In this document: positions 55,335 through 63,998 of the stretch, piece by piece | Position numbering within the stretch: position 1 is the stretch's first letter | Layout of the letters: every line of letters starts with the position of its first letter | Source: Caballeronia grimmiae | GTDB taxonomy: Bacteria; Pseudomonadota; Gammaproteobacteria; Burkholderiales; Burkholderiaceae | NCBI RefSeq assembly: GCF_000698555.1 | Contig: NZ_JFHE01000011.1 | Span: 1-64,000 of the forward strand | DNA: 64,000 nucleotides | Reading direction: 5' to 3' | Made by a program: the position numbers and the translations under genes | The notes under the pieces: generated by a model | What the model saw: only the letters and a program-made list of their open reading frames with translations | Databases searched by the model: none | Told to the model about the DNA's origin: nothing

Positions 55335-55786
55335 TCGGTCACCGTGATTCGTATCGGCGGATAGACGTTGCTCTCATCGCGTCCGACCAGGTTGTTCTGG
55401 AATCGGGAGACGTTCCGGTACTCGTAGTCGCCTGCAGGAAGCGTGGGCGGTATCTCGAACGCCGAGCTGCGCACCGCGCATCCCGCCTTGGCGAGCGTCG
55501 CCGTGCCGCGCAGCGGGACATACGCCTTTCGTTCGAGGTCGTAGAGCGAGGGCGACTGCTCCGCGTAGATGTCGCGATCGAGACAGACATGCCGCCGCAC
55601 GTATACCCACTCGCCGCGGTGAAAACTTGATCGCGCAACGCCAGCCGCGTCGTATGCTTCGACGACTCCAGCGTGATATGGATTCCCTCCAACAAGCGCG
55701 ATATACATCAGCGCGGCGGCGCTGGCGATAAGCGTCACGGCGTAGATTCCTCCAATGACAATCTGCTTCCGATCTTCGGGCTTCAT
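55331..55786 (-). CDS. phage membrane protein, unknown
   Basis: 151 residues: short basic start, one helix (IVIGGIYAVTLIASAAALMYIALVGG region), then a periplasmic-type domain with two Cys (RRHVCLDRDIYAE and KAGCAVRSS) and a Tyr-rich end (GDYEYRNVSRFQNN). It may sense or bind something outside the membrane. Not recognised. Overlaps both neighbours by four bases. Confidence 0.65.
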   Translation of the reverse strand: MKPEDRKQIVIGGIYAVTLIASAAALMYIALVGGNPYHAGVVEAYDAAGVARSSFHRGEWVYVRRHVCLDRDIYAEQSPSLYDLERKAYVPLRGTATLAKAGCAVRSSAFEIPPTLPAGDYEYRNVSRFQNNLVGRDESNVYPPIRITVTE

Positions 55787-56001
55787 TTAACGATCACCTT
55801 TGCCAGCAGTGCGGCGAGAACAGAGGTCAAGGTCGTGCCTGCAAGCGAATAGACGAGGATCTTCACGACGGTAAATTCCGTCTTCGTGACGAACGTATCG
55901 ATTCGGATGGAGACACCCGTTTTCCATTCCCGCAGAGCAGCAAGTTCCTCGCCGTGCTCAGCAACTTTGTCCCGCAAGCCCGAAATTTCATCAGCAGGCA
56001 T
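55783..56001 (-). CDS. small phage protein with coiled coil and C-terminal helix
   Basis: 72 residues: a heptad-like start (ISGLRDKVAEHGEELAALREW), TGVSIRIDTFVTKTEF, then one C-terminal helix (ILVYSLAGTTLTSVLAALLAKVIV). The layout is like XhlA-type hemolysin-linked phage proteins, but similarity is only in plan. It is first of the three-gene membrane set. Confidence 0.6.
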   Translation of the reverse strand: MPADEISGLRDKVAEHGEELAALREWKTGVSIRIDTFVTKTEFTVVKILVYSLAGTTLTSVLAALLAKVIVK

Positions 56002-56034
56002 TCAGCACCCCTCGTGCGCCGGTCATCCGGGCAT

Positions 56035-56065
56035 AAAAAAAAGCCGTCCTTGGCCGAGGACGGCT
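56035..56065 (-). terminator. terminator after the tail genes
   Basis: Stem AGCCGTCCT/AGGACGGCT with a 6-base loop and eight Ts on the minus strand. It separates tail genes from the small membrane gene set, which must use another promoter or read-through. Confidence 0.92.
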
Positions 56066-56084
56066 GCGTCTGTCGCTCCGCTGG

Positions 56085-56399
56085 TTATTCGACGATTGTT
56101 CCGCCAGCGAAGGCGTATCTGTTTGCGTACGGCGGTGACGTCACATCGGCCGGTTGCGCCTCGACGAGCACGCCTTCGGCGTATGCCTTCGGGTCCGCAT
56201 TGGCTGCTGGCAATCCTTCGAGCACGATCTGCTGCGTATAGATCGTGAACTTGCCGGCGTCCTTTGCTTCCTTCGACAGGAACGACCCGACTGTTGCCGT
56301 GCACTGGCCAGACACATAGTCGAGCGTGAGTTGTTGCACGACGTGATACGTCGCGACCGCCCACGTGCTGGGCGTCGTGTAATTAGATGCGATTGGCAT
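56085..56399 (-). CDS. phage protein, unknown
   Basis: 104 residues from the ATG at 56399 (GAGG six bases upstream). It starts MPIASNYTTPSTWAVATYHV and is rich in Thr, Val and Tyr, suggesting beta structure (LTLDYVSGQCTATVGSFLS, FTIYTQQIVLEG). It ends GGTIVE. Last gene of the tail operon, so possibly a tail-fibre-associated or capping protein. Not recognised. Confidence 0.6.
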   Translation of the reverse strand: MPIASNYTTPSTWAVATYHVVQQLTLDYVSGQCTATVGSFLSKEAKDAGKFTIYTQQIVLEGLPAANADPKAYAEGVLVEAQPADVTSPPYANRYAFAGGTIVE

Positions 56400-56406
56400 G
56401 CGTGCC

Positions 56407-57165
56407 TCAAAGGTAAGAGATGTCGACTGCCATGTAGCTCCATGAAAGAGCCTCACGGAAGCCGGTGTAGTTATTGACGTTGCGGTTGTCGCCGAATCCG
56501 GTCATGTTGGCGTTGATCGAATTCCCTGACGTCCGGAACGTCGATAGATAAATGCCTGCGTTCGTTGCGCCACCGGAACCCCCACCAATGGCCCATGCGG
56601 GCTGAATGCACGCCACTCCAACCCGCTCCACGACCGAAAATGCGTTTGTGCCTTGATCCGTCGCCCATGTGCCGCTGTCGGTCGTGTATCCGGTCGACCC
56701 ATACGCGTACTTCGGATTGCCTTGTGCGAAGCCAACCGGTTTTGCGAAAGATGCTGCCGCGTCCGCGACGAGCACACCGGCCGCATTGAAGACTTGAAGG
56801 CCGAAGCGGTTTGCCGTGACGCTGAAGTCGTTCTTATCGAACACGTAAATCGTGACCGGAACCGATGCGTCGCCGACGACCGTCACCGAGAAGTTGCTGC
56901 CCGACTGCGTCCACGCATGCGGGCAGACGTGGGCGCCGCTGCACTCGAACACGACTAGTGGACTGACTGCATAGAACGAGAACGTCGTAACCGGCCCGCT
57001 AGATAGGTATCGCTGACCGCTAGCCACCGTGTAGACCGGAATGGCACCAACGGCCATCGTCTGCGTGATCTTCTGCCGCAGTTGGAAATTCGGCAGGCCG
57101 CTGTCGCTATCGATCTGGATCGTGTTCGTACCATCGGCGGCGAAACTCTGAAAACCTGCAGGCAT
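56407..57165 (-). CDS. distal tail protein, likely tail-tip or fibre accessory
   Basis: 252 residues from the ATG at 57165, overlapping the previous stop (TGATG). The opening MPAGFQSFAADGTNTIQID is paralogous to that of the preceding gene (MPVGLQIWDAQGRLVVDLT). The body is beta-rich with aromatic and Gly residues, and a VFNAAGVLVADAAASFAKP segment repeats the same theme. Place just after J suggests a surface-exposed receptor-side protein. Confidence 0.65.
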   Translation of the reverse strand: MPAGFQSFAADGTNTIQIDSDSGLPNFQLRQKITQTMAVGAIPVYTVASGQRYLSSGPVTTFSFYAVSPLVVFECSGAHVCPHAWTQSGSNFSVTVVGDASVPVTIYVFDKNDFSVTANRFGLQVFNAAGVLVADAAASFAKPVGFAQGNPKYAYGSTGYTTDSGTWATDQGTNAFSVVERVGVACIQPAWAIGGGSGGATNAGIYLSTFRTSGNSINANMTGFGDNRNVNNYTGFREALSWSYMAVDISYL

Positions 57166-57479
57166 CACTTCACCCCGTAAAACATGCTGCCGACGATACG
57201 CATATTGTGCGATCCAAAGCCAGGAGAATATGTCCAGCTGATGGTAGTGCCGCCGCGCGCGGGGATCGTAAATATCGGTCGGCTCACATCCATATCGATG
57301 AAATTCCAGAGGTTTGTGGGCTGAAACGCGACAAAGATGTCGCCTTGCGCGAGCAAGGGGCTCGAAACTTGAAATGGGTTTCCGTCGATTACGACGGAGC
57401 CAACTATCCGCGCAAGCCGTGTGGTGAGGTCTACGACGAGCCGGCCCTGCGCATCCCATATCTGAAGTCCTACGGGCAT
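57165..57479 (-). CDS. small distal tail protein, paralogue of the next gene's N-terminus
   Basis: 104 residues. The ATG at 57479 is chosen because it matches the MPxGxQ opening of the next gene and overlaps the J stop (TAATG); upstream ATGs at 57494 and 57485 lie within J. The content is beta-rich (VVDLTTRLARIVGSVVIDG, PIFTIPARGGTTISWTYSPG). Similar small proteins follow J in Burkholderia phages. Confidence 0.65.
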   Translation of the reverse strand: MPVGLQIWDAQGRLVVDLTTRLARIVGSVVIDGNPFQVSSPLLAQGDIFVAFQPTNLWNFIDMDVSRPIFTIPARGGTTISWTYSPGFGSHNMRIVGSMFYGVK

Positions 57480-60400
57480 TACCATTTCCCCCATCGGACG
57501 CGCAACGTGCCGTTGGCGTCATACGTGCGGCCACCGCTGTCGTCGATCACGGTGTACCCGTCGCCGTTGTTCGCGCCGTTCATCGTCAGCGCTCCGTTCT
57601 TGTTGAGCACCCAGCGCGGCTGACCGTTCGCGCCGACCGCCGTCGCCTGGATGACGTCGCCAATCATGGCGTTTTGAATCCAGCCGACGCCGATCAGCGC
57701 CTGGCTCATGAACACCTGGCCGCCCTGAATCACGAAGGGCGCCGTCACTGCCGAACCGTTCGGGTCAAGAACAGCAAAGCGCGATGCCGACACCAACACC
57801 TGTGACTCGACGGTGCCGCTCGTGTTGTCGACACCCACGCCGATGCCAGCGATGTAGGTTCGGCCATTCGACGTGATCTGCGTCTTGATCTGATACGACG
57901 CGGCAACGCGGCCGTTGATGTCAGCGTAAGAATTCGACGCCGTCTGCGCCAGCGCCTGCGCGCTGTTCGCCGTCGCTTGGACCGTCGTGATTTGCGACGC
58001 TTGCGCGGCGTCTGCGTCGACGCGTGCTTGCGTTTCCGTCTGCACCGCAGCGATCAGCTGAGTGCTGCTCGATGTGACCTGCGCGGTGACGGTCTCGACG
58101 TTGCGCGCGATCGCGAGATCAGCCTCGGCGCGTGCACTCTGTTCCGACCACACGCCGGCATAGATTTCCGTCGAGCCTGCGTAGTCATCCGTGCTGCCCG
58201 CGAGCGGCGGCACCAGCACTTGTGCGCTCACGACGTCGAGCCGCTGGGACAGCGCACTGTCGGCGTCAGCACGCGATTGCGCTTCCTGAGTGATCGCTGC
58301 CGCAGTTTCCGTGACGGTTTGCTGTAGGTCGGGGATCGCGTCGATCTCAGACAGCAGATCCGCGCCGAGCGCCGTCTTCGTGATCAGCCCGGCGAAATAC
58401 GCGTTGTATTCGTCGGCGTCCGTGCTGCTGATGCCGTGAACGCCCGGATCGCCAGCCGGAAACCACGGACCGATGTTGCCCGAGGTATCGACGAGCCGCG
58501 CCCAGAAATAGAAAGCCTGCCCCGCGGCCAAGCCCATCAGACTTGCGGTTGCCTGCGGATACGCATAGTCAGCCTGCTTCACCGCATCGGCGCGCGCCGG
58601 CGTGCGGCTGTACCAGAGTTCGGTGCGCTGCGTATCGCCCGCCGATCCGTCGGCCGGAAACGTCCACGTGACATCGATGTCGAAGACCTTCGATTCCGTC
58701 GTCAATGACGCGACCGACGGCGGTGGACTGGTCTTTCCGGTGAGCGTCGTGTCGGTGCTGTACGCCGGGACCGACGTCACACCCATGGCGTTCTGCGCAC
58801 GCACCCGCGCCAAATACGTGCCCTGATAGATGCCTGCGACTTCCGCTTGCAGTCCGCCGGTCGGGTTGACCGTCACCCATTCGCCATTGTCCTTGCGCCA
58901 TTCAGGCAGGTACGACACCGCCTTACCCGCGGCGTCCCACGCGATGACCATGGTCGTCTTCGCAATGCCCTGATCGATCGTCGAATACGTCGACATGCGG
59001 ACGTTCGCCGGCGGCGGCTGTACAGACGGAGGAATGACTGTGACCGGGCGCACCTGAATGGCCGCGCCGCTGTCGATGGCCGCATATTTGCCCGGCTCGT
59101 ACTGCGCGGCGTTGATCGTGTAGGTGATCTGCCCGTCGTCGTCCGACTCTTGCACGCTCACAACGCGAAAGAGCTGCGCGGCGAGGTCGGCGCTCTCCAG
59201 CATCCAGATCGCGCCGGCGGATGGCTGCGTCGTGAACGCGTCGATGACTGTGATGCTGTCGCCGGCGACGCTCTGCACCGTGCGCTTCTGCGCCAAGCCG
59301 GACGGAAGCACGACCGTCAGCGTGTCGCCGACTGAAACCGTCGGCGCCTTGTCGAGCGTCACGACGCGACCGCTCGCCGCGCGAATGCGGCCACCGATGC
59401 GCCGCCCGCCCTTCGCCGGGTCCGCCACGGCGATGATCGTGCCTGGCGGGCAAAGCGTGCCGTCGAGCCCGACGCTAAACGAGACGGTGTTCGTCTCGTA
59501 GCGAGATGTCAGCAGCGTCCAGAGCCCGAGACGATGCGCCTGCCCTTGCGACGTCGTGCCGAACGCGGTGATCTCCGCCTTCATCACGCCATAGCGCGCC
59601 ATGCCATCTTCGTCAGGCACGTACTCGACGGCCTGCTGATAGCTGCTGGCCGGGTCGTTCCAGCTGATGAGCGCAGTCGTGTACCGAGTCTTGCGCGACG
59701 AGCCGACATATTCGAAGGAGCCGCCGACGACGTTGGCAGCCGTGTAGACGTATTCCGGATCCTGCGGCATGTCGGCATTAGCGACGACCTGCCCCGGCCC
59801 CCAGTAAGCGATGCCACGGAAGACGGTCGCGAGATCCTGCAGCACCTTGTATGCGTCAGCGCGCGACTGGATGACGGCATTGCAGGTGAAGCGCGGTTCC
59901 TGTCCGCCCTTGCCGTCAGACACCATGACGTCGCAATACTGGCCGATCTGATACAGATTCCACTTGTCGATCATCGACGCGTCGACGAGCTTACCGAGGC
60001 CGTATCGCTCGTTGAGCACGATGTCGTAGAAGATCCATGCAGGATTGTCCGTCCACGCCGTCTTGAAGGTGCCGTCCCATGCTCCCGAGTAATTGCGCGT
60101 ATCCGGATCATAGTTAGACGGCACACGGATAATCACGCCTTTGATGTCGTAGGACCGCGTCGGCACGGAGCTAAACGAGCGGGCGTCGAACGACAAGCCA
60201 ACAAGCGCACTCATCGGATAGCGCAGCTTGCGGTCGATGATCTCAGTAATCGCCTCGATGTTGACCGTGTCCGCGATTAGCGAGCTATGCGCATTAGCGG
60301 TCAGACGGCGCACGCGCACGAGCCACCCGGTCGTCGCCGTGGGCAACTCAATGCGCACGCTGCGTTCATAGAGCGACGTGGTCTTCCCGTCGAATGCGCC

Positions 60401-60874
60401 TGTCAGAACCTGGGCATATGCGCCGCCATCGACGGCGAGGTCAATCGCATATTCGACCCGATAACCCGTGACATCGCCGGTCGATTGATTCGACTGCTGG
60501 AACGCTGGCAGCCCGAAGCGGATGCGCGCCGCAGTGAGCTGCGTGTCTTGAAGCTGATGCACCCACGGCGTGTCTGACGTAAGCGGCACGCTCACCGCTG
60601 TTTCGTTCTCGACGGCCGGGAAGCCGGACATGTACGCCTGATCCTGCGTGCCGACGCGCGTGTCAACCGCGTAATTCGAGAAGTTCGTCGAGCCGTCGCT
60701 GTTCTGAATCGGCGTGTCGTCGAGAAAGACCGACTGCAAGCCGTTCACTAGGCCGACGATCGGACCTTCGGAAACGAGATCGAGCACCTTCGCATAGGCG
60801 ATCGAATGCAGGCTATCCGGCGACTCCGTCGGCGTGCTCGCCGTTGCGCCGCCCTTCGCTCCATGAATGCGCAT
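57479..60874 (-). CDS. tail tip host-specificity protein J
   Basis: 1131 residues, nearly the length of lambda J (1132). N-terminal tip domains include AYAKVLDLVSEGPIVGLVNGLQSVFLDDTPIQN, YPMSALVGLSFDARSF and YDIKGVIIRVPSNYDP. A middle TipJ region follows (DLATVFRGIAYWGPGQ), then fibronectin-like repeats (about 640-820). The C-terminal part is helical, ALITKTALGADLLSEIDAIPDLQQ, and continues into a receptor-binding end. J forms the tip of the siphovirus tail and binds the host receptor, and the C-terminus is likely the variable part. Confidence 0.93.
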   Translation of the reverse strand: MRIHGAKGGATASTPTESPDSLHSIAYAKVLDLVSEGPIVGLVNGLQSVFLDDTPIQNSDGSTNFSNYAVDTRVGTQDQAYMSGFPAVENETAVSVPLTSDTPWVHQLQDTQLTAARIRFGLPAFQQSNQSTGDVTGYRVEYAIDLAVDGGAYAQVLTGAFDGKTTSLYERSVRIELPTATTGWLVRVRRLTANAHSSLIADTVNIEAITEIIDRKLRYPMSALVGLSFDARSFSSVPTRSYDIKGVIIRVPSNYDPDTRNYSGAWDGTFKTAWTDNPAWIFYDIVLNERYGLGKLVDASMIDKWNLYQIGQYCDVMVSDGKGGQEPRFTCNAVIQSRADAYKVLQDLATVFRGIAYWGPGQVVANADMPQDPEYVYTAANVVGGSFEYVGSSRKTRYTTALISWNDPASSYQQAVEYVPDEDGMARYGVMKAEITAFGTTSQGQAHRLGLWTLLTSRYETNTVSFSVGLDGTLCPPGTIIAVADPAKGGRRIGGRIRAASGRVVTLDKAPTVSVGDTLTVVLPSGLAQKRTVQSVAGDSITVIDAFTTQPSAGAIWMLESADLAAQLFRVVSVQESDDDGQITYTINAAQYEPGKYAAIDSGAAIQVRPVTVIPPSVQPPPANVRMSTYSTIDQGIAKTTMVIAWDAAGKAVSYLPEWRKDNGEWVTVNPTGGLQAEVAGIYQGTYLARVRAQNAMGVTSVPAYSTDTTLTGKTSPPPSVASLTTESKVFDIDVTWTFPADGSAGDTQRTELWYSRTPARADAVKQADYAYPQATASLMGLAAGQAFYFWARLVDTSGNIGPWFPAGDPGVHGISSTDADEYNAYFAGLITKTALGADLLSEIDAIPDLQQTVTETAAAITQEAQSRADADSALSQRLDVVSAQVLVPPLAGSTDDYAGSTEIYAGVWSEQSARAEADLAIARNVETVTAQVTSSSTQLIAAVQTETQARVDADAAQASQITTVQATANSAQALAQTASNSYADINGRVAASYQIKTQITSNGRTYIAGIGVGVDNTSGTVESQVLVSASRFAVLDPNGSAVTAPFVIQGGQVFMSQALIGVGWIQNAMIGDVIQATAVGANGQPRWVLNKNGALTMNGANNGDGYTVIDDSGGRTYDANGTLRVRWGKW

Positions 60875-60875
60875 A

Positions 60876-61460
60876 TCAGGCCTGATCTTCCGCGTAGATG
60901 CCCGCGCTGATCACCTTCGAGCCGACGCGCATGCGGCCGTAGACAATCGGCACGCAGTCGCCTTGTGCGGCGCTGTTGACCGGGCCATTGAAGTAATAGG
61001 AGGTGCCGTTGTCACCGCTCGTGCTCGCGAGGCCGGTCGTCTGCGGGCTCAGCATCTGAATGACGCCACCAAGCGCCATCGACGCGCCAAGCCCGATCAG
61101 TTGAGCACCCCATGGCTGTCCGTATGCGCTCGCGACTGCGCCGACGACGACCATCGCGGCGCCGAGGATCGTCTGGAAGAGGCCCCCGCTCTTGCTGCCG
61201 ATGAGAATGGGCGCAATGCGGATTTCTTCATCGCCGACCGGATGCGGCAGCTCGTCTTCCGCGAGGTTGCGGCGGCCGTTAAAGACCGCGAACGTCAGCC
61301 CGTTATCCTTCGCGGTGAGCATGAACTTGCGGAAGCCAGGCAGCAGGACGCCGAGCGCGCGGACCGCCTCAGACGTCGAAGCGACTGCGAGCCGATGCAC
61401 TCGCCCGAAGCGGACGCCGAGCACCCCATACAACCGGATGGTTCGAAGCTTGTCGCTCAC
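60876..61460 (-). CDS. tail assembly protein I
   Basis: 194 residues from a GTG at 61460 that overlaps the previous stop (GTGA) after an AAGGGGAA site. It has the lambda I plan: a ubiquitin-like start (LRTIRLYGVLGVRFGRVHRLAVASTSEAVRALGVLLPGFRKFM) and a Gly-rich membrane-like segment (ILGAAMVVVGAVASAYGQPWGAQLIGLG). The closing GDCVPIVYGRMRVGSKVISAGIYAE is also family-like. It is needed for tail tip assembly. Confidence 0.9.
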   Translation of the reverse strand: MSDKLRTIRLYGVLGVRFGRVHRLAVASTSEAVRALGVLLPGFRKFMLTAKDNGLTFAVFNGRRNLAEDELPHPVGDEEIRIAPILIGSKSGGLFQTILGAAMVVVGAVASAYGQPWGAQLIGLGASMALGGVIQMLSPQTTGLASTSGDNGTSYYFNGPVNSAAQGDCVPIVYGRMRVGSKVISAGIYAEDQA

Positions 61461-62203
61461 GCTGCATTCCCCTTGTATCGAAGCACCGTGCGCAGCGCGT
61501 GCGCCCACATGCCGCCCCACACGGTTCGACCCGACAGGCGTCCGTACATGTGATGCAGCATGATGTTGTCGCCCAGATAGATGCCTGCGTGATTCGGCAC
61601 CTTCGAGCGGATCTGCATCAGCAGCACGTCGCCCGGCTGCAACTCTGCGTCTTGGCCGACGTCAACGAAGCCGGCCGCGGCGAAGTTGTCCATGTAGAGG
61701 TTCGACTGGCCGTCTTCCCACCACTTCTCAGCGCGCTCGAAGTCAGGCAGATCGATGCCGCGCTCGAGCCGATACCAGTCGCGCACGATGCCGTAGCAGT
61801 CGAGCGTGCCGTGCGCCCACTCACGGCCGACGAGCGGCGCAACGTAGCCGGTCGGACCAAACTCGCACCAGTCTTCCGCAGCGACGGCGCCGTCGCCCTG
61901 AATGCCGACGGAAATAATCACCCACTTGTCGACGCCGCTCTTTTCGGCCATCGCCTTGTCGGCCATGCTTGGCCGAGCGGGCGCGCCCGGATGCGAGTGC
62001 ACGACGGCGACGATCGGCCCCATGTCTTCGGCGAGCGCGTAGTCCTCCGCCGACATCACGAAATGCTCTTCCGGCGCGCCCGCGACATTGCGGCACGGCA
62101 CATAGCGCTCCGCACCGTTGTGCAAGACGACCAGCCCGCAGCACTCGCGCGGGTACGCCGCGAGCGCGTGATCCGCGATCGCTTTTTTCGTCTCTTCGTT
62201 CAT
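61457..62203 (-). CDS. tail tip protein K: JAMM plus NlpC/P60 peptidase
   Basis: 248 residues. The N-terminal JAB/MPN domain shows PRECCGLVV and the metal set HSHPGAPARPSMAD (about 69-82). The C-terminal NlpC/P60 domain has the catalytic Cys in GTLDCYGIVRDWY (about 133) and the His in VPNHAGIYLG (about 215). This is the lambda K architecture, a tail-tip enzyme that may cut peptidoglycan during entry. Its start overlaps the L stop (TGATG). Confidence 0.92.
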   Translation of the reverse strand: MNEETKKAIADHALAAYPRECCGLVVLHNGAERYVPCRNVAGAPEEHFVMSAEDYALAEDMGPIVAVVHSHPGAPARPSMADKAMAEKSGVDKWVIISVGIQGDGAVAAEDWCEFGPTGYVAPLVGREWAHGTLDCYGIVRDWYRLERGIDLPDFERAEKWWEDGQSNLYMDNFAAAGFVDVGQDAELQPGDVLLMQIRSKVPNHAGIYLGDNIMLHHMYGRLSGRTVWGGMWAHALRTVLRYKGNAA

Positions 62204-62883
62204 CAGGAAAGGGTGTCGCTGAGAAAGCCGCCGAAACTGAGCGGCTCGTTGACGCCGAAGCGGCATTCGCAGCCGCTGATTCGTTTGCTGCACCGGTCGA
62301 GCGAGGGATCGCTCACCGGTTGGTCGTTCGCATCGAAATACGCCGTTCCCGTGTAGCCGCAATTCGCATCGCGGTATTGCCACTGGCAGATCGTCACGAT
62401 CTGGCGCGCCGGCAGCTGCTGGCCGCCGAAGTCGAGCGCGCTTGACAGCGTGAACTCGACCTGCGCGTTCGTTTCGCTGCTCTTCTGCTCGATGTACCAC
62501 AGCTCGGTCGCCATCTCTTGGGTCGGGTCCGCCGTCGGATTGCCGCCCGGAAAGTTGACCGCGTCGAGATACTTGCTCAGCGTGCGCCGCCGGCGAACCT
62601 TCGCGCCGACCATGTCCGCGAGATAGACGCACAGCGCCGAGATTGTGCCGTCGACGTTCGCGACGGTCAGCTTCGGCTCCGGCTGCTGCGCGTCGGACGT
62701 GTGCTCGAAGCCCGTCGCCTGAATCGGCCACGGCTTATATTCGTTGCCCTGCCAGAAGATCGATGCCGTTTGCAGGTGACCCTGAAAGCGCAGTATCTCG
62801 CCACCGATCGCGGTGCAATCGACCTCGAACAACTCGACGAGCCGACCTGGCTCCAGTTGCTGGATGTCGGCCGTGATAGTCAC
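62203..62883 (-). CDS. minor tail protein L
   Basis: 226 residues. It matches lambda L: LEPGRLVELFEVDCTAIGGEILRFQGH at the start, WPIQATGFEHTSDAQQPEPKLTVAN, a middle RRRRTLSKYLD and a C-terminal Cys-rich end (CQWQYRDANCGYTG, DRCSKRISGCECRFG) that in lambda holds an iron-sulfur cluster. All four C-terminal cysteines are retained. It joins tail tube and tip. Confidence 0.92.
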   Translation of the reverse strand: MTITADIQQLEPGRLVELFEVDCTAIGGEILRFQGHLQTASIFWQGNEYKPWPIQATGFEHTSDAQQPEPKLTVANVDGTISALCVYLADMVGAKVRRRRTLSKYLDAVNFPGGNPTADPTQEMATELWYIEQKSSETNAQVEFTLSSALDFGGQQLPARQIVTICQWQYRDANCGYTGTAYFDANDQPVSDPSLDRCSKRISGCECRFGVNEPLSFGGFLSDTLS

Positions 62884-63998
62884 TTGCCGCTCCCTGCCGC
62901 GAGCGCGCGCGTCAACTCCTCGACGCGCCGCGTCAGTGCATCGAGCCGATCATGCGCTTCGACCGTCGAAGCGACGATGTCCGGCGTGATGCGGCCATAG
63001 TCGACGACCTGCATGTCCTTGCCGTCCTTTTCGCCGCCGACGGCTTCCGGATAGATCGCCTGCAGCTCGTGCGCGATGAAGCCTCGATGCGTGACCTTCG
63101 ACTTGTCGGCCTTCATCAAATAGCAGACTGGGCGTGTCGCGCGCAGTCGATCGGTCGACCCAGTGAGCGCCTTCACCTTGTACTTCAGGCGATAGTCCGA
63201 GCCCGTACCGTAGACGACGCTCGTGCCGCTCGCGTAGATCGTGCCGAGGCCGGTACCACCAACGAAGAACGCGAGGAACGCCGCATTCGTGTATCCCGAC
63301 GGTTTCGTGAGATACGCATTCACGCCCACGCTTTGCGAGACGAAGAGCCCGCCCGCCTCGACGTGGAATCCGTTCTGCGTCCCGGTGCCCTGGTATTGAT
63401 TTGCCGTCTGCGTGCAGTTGAAGGCTGTCACCGACCCCAGCAAGTACGCTGCGCCATTAAACGTCGCGGCTCCCGTGAAAGTCTGCGCACCAGTGACACC
63501 AAGAGTGCCGCCCACGGTCACATTTCCCGAATATGCAGCACTAGGCCCCGAATAGGCACCAGCAACGGAGATAGACGCCTGCCCCGCAGAACCGAAGTTT
63601 GCACCTCCGGCGATGCCTACCGTCGAGGAGAACGTCGCTGCCCCATTAACCCCCAGCGTTCCGCCAATGGCTTCGTTTCCATTGACGGTGCTGTTCCCGG
63701 CGACCGTTTCATTGTCGGAGTTCGTGCGGCTTCGCATCAGGCATCCGACGGCATGCGTACCATCTGAGTCAAGAAGAGCCGACTCTTCCGTCGCGGTCGC
63801 GCCGAGTTGCGCGAGCCGCGCCGAACCCTGGTCGAGCAGCGGAATAAGGTTCTTGCCCGACGTGCCGAACAGCTCGTTCGCCACCGCGGCTTTACCCGCA
63901 CCGTCTGCGCTCTTCGCGAACGCGTCGGCGACCCGCGTGAGCAGGTCTTCGGGTGAAGCAGTTTTGAGCGTCTTCAGGCTGATGCCGACCGCCGAAAA
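62880..63998 (-). CDS. tape-measure fragment fused to S74 (intramolecular chaperone) tail fibre, partial
   Basis: The frame is open through the right edge, giving 373 visible residues. Upstream of codon 63884 it reads FSAVGISLKTLKTASPEDLL and ADAFAKSADGAGKAAVANELFGTSGKNLIPLLDQGSARLA, a standard tape-measure segment. After about residue 70 it turns into a Gly/Ser/Thr-rich fibre-like repeat (GGTLGVNGAATFSSTVG). It ends with a Peptidase S74 chaperone domain: GSDYRLKYKVKAL (nucleophile Ser) and HRGFIAHELQAIYPEAVGG. In lambda, gene M sits between the tape measure and L; here no M is seen. Confidence 0.75.
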   Translation of the reverse strand, partial: FSAVGISLKTLKTASPEDLLTRVADAFAKSADGAGKAAVANELFGTSGKNLIPLLDQGSARLAQLGATATEESALLDSDGTHAVGCLMRSRTNSDNETVAGNSTVNGNEAIGGTLGVNGAATFSSTVGIAGGANFGSAGQASISVAGAYSGPSAAYSGNVTVGGTLGVTGAQTFTGAATFNGAAYLLGSVTAFNCTQTANQYQGTGTQNGFHVEAGGLFVSQSVGVNAYLTKPSGYTNAAFLAFFVGGTGLGTIYASGTSVVYGTGSDYRLKYKVKALTGSTDRLRATRPVCYLMKADKSKVTHRGFIAHELQAIYPEAVGGEKDGKDMQVVDYGRITPDIVASTVEAHDRLDALTRRVEELTRALAAGSGK

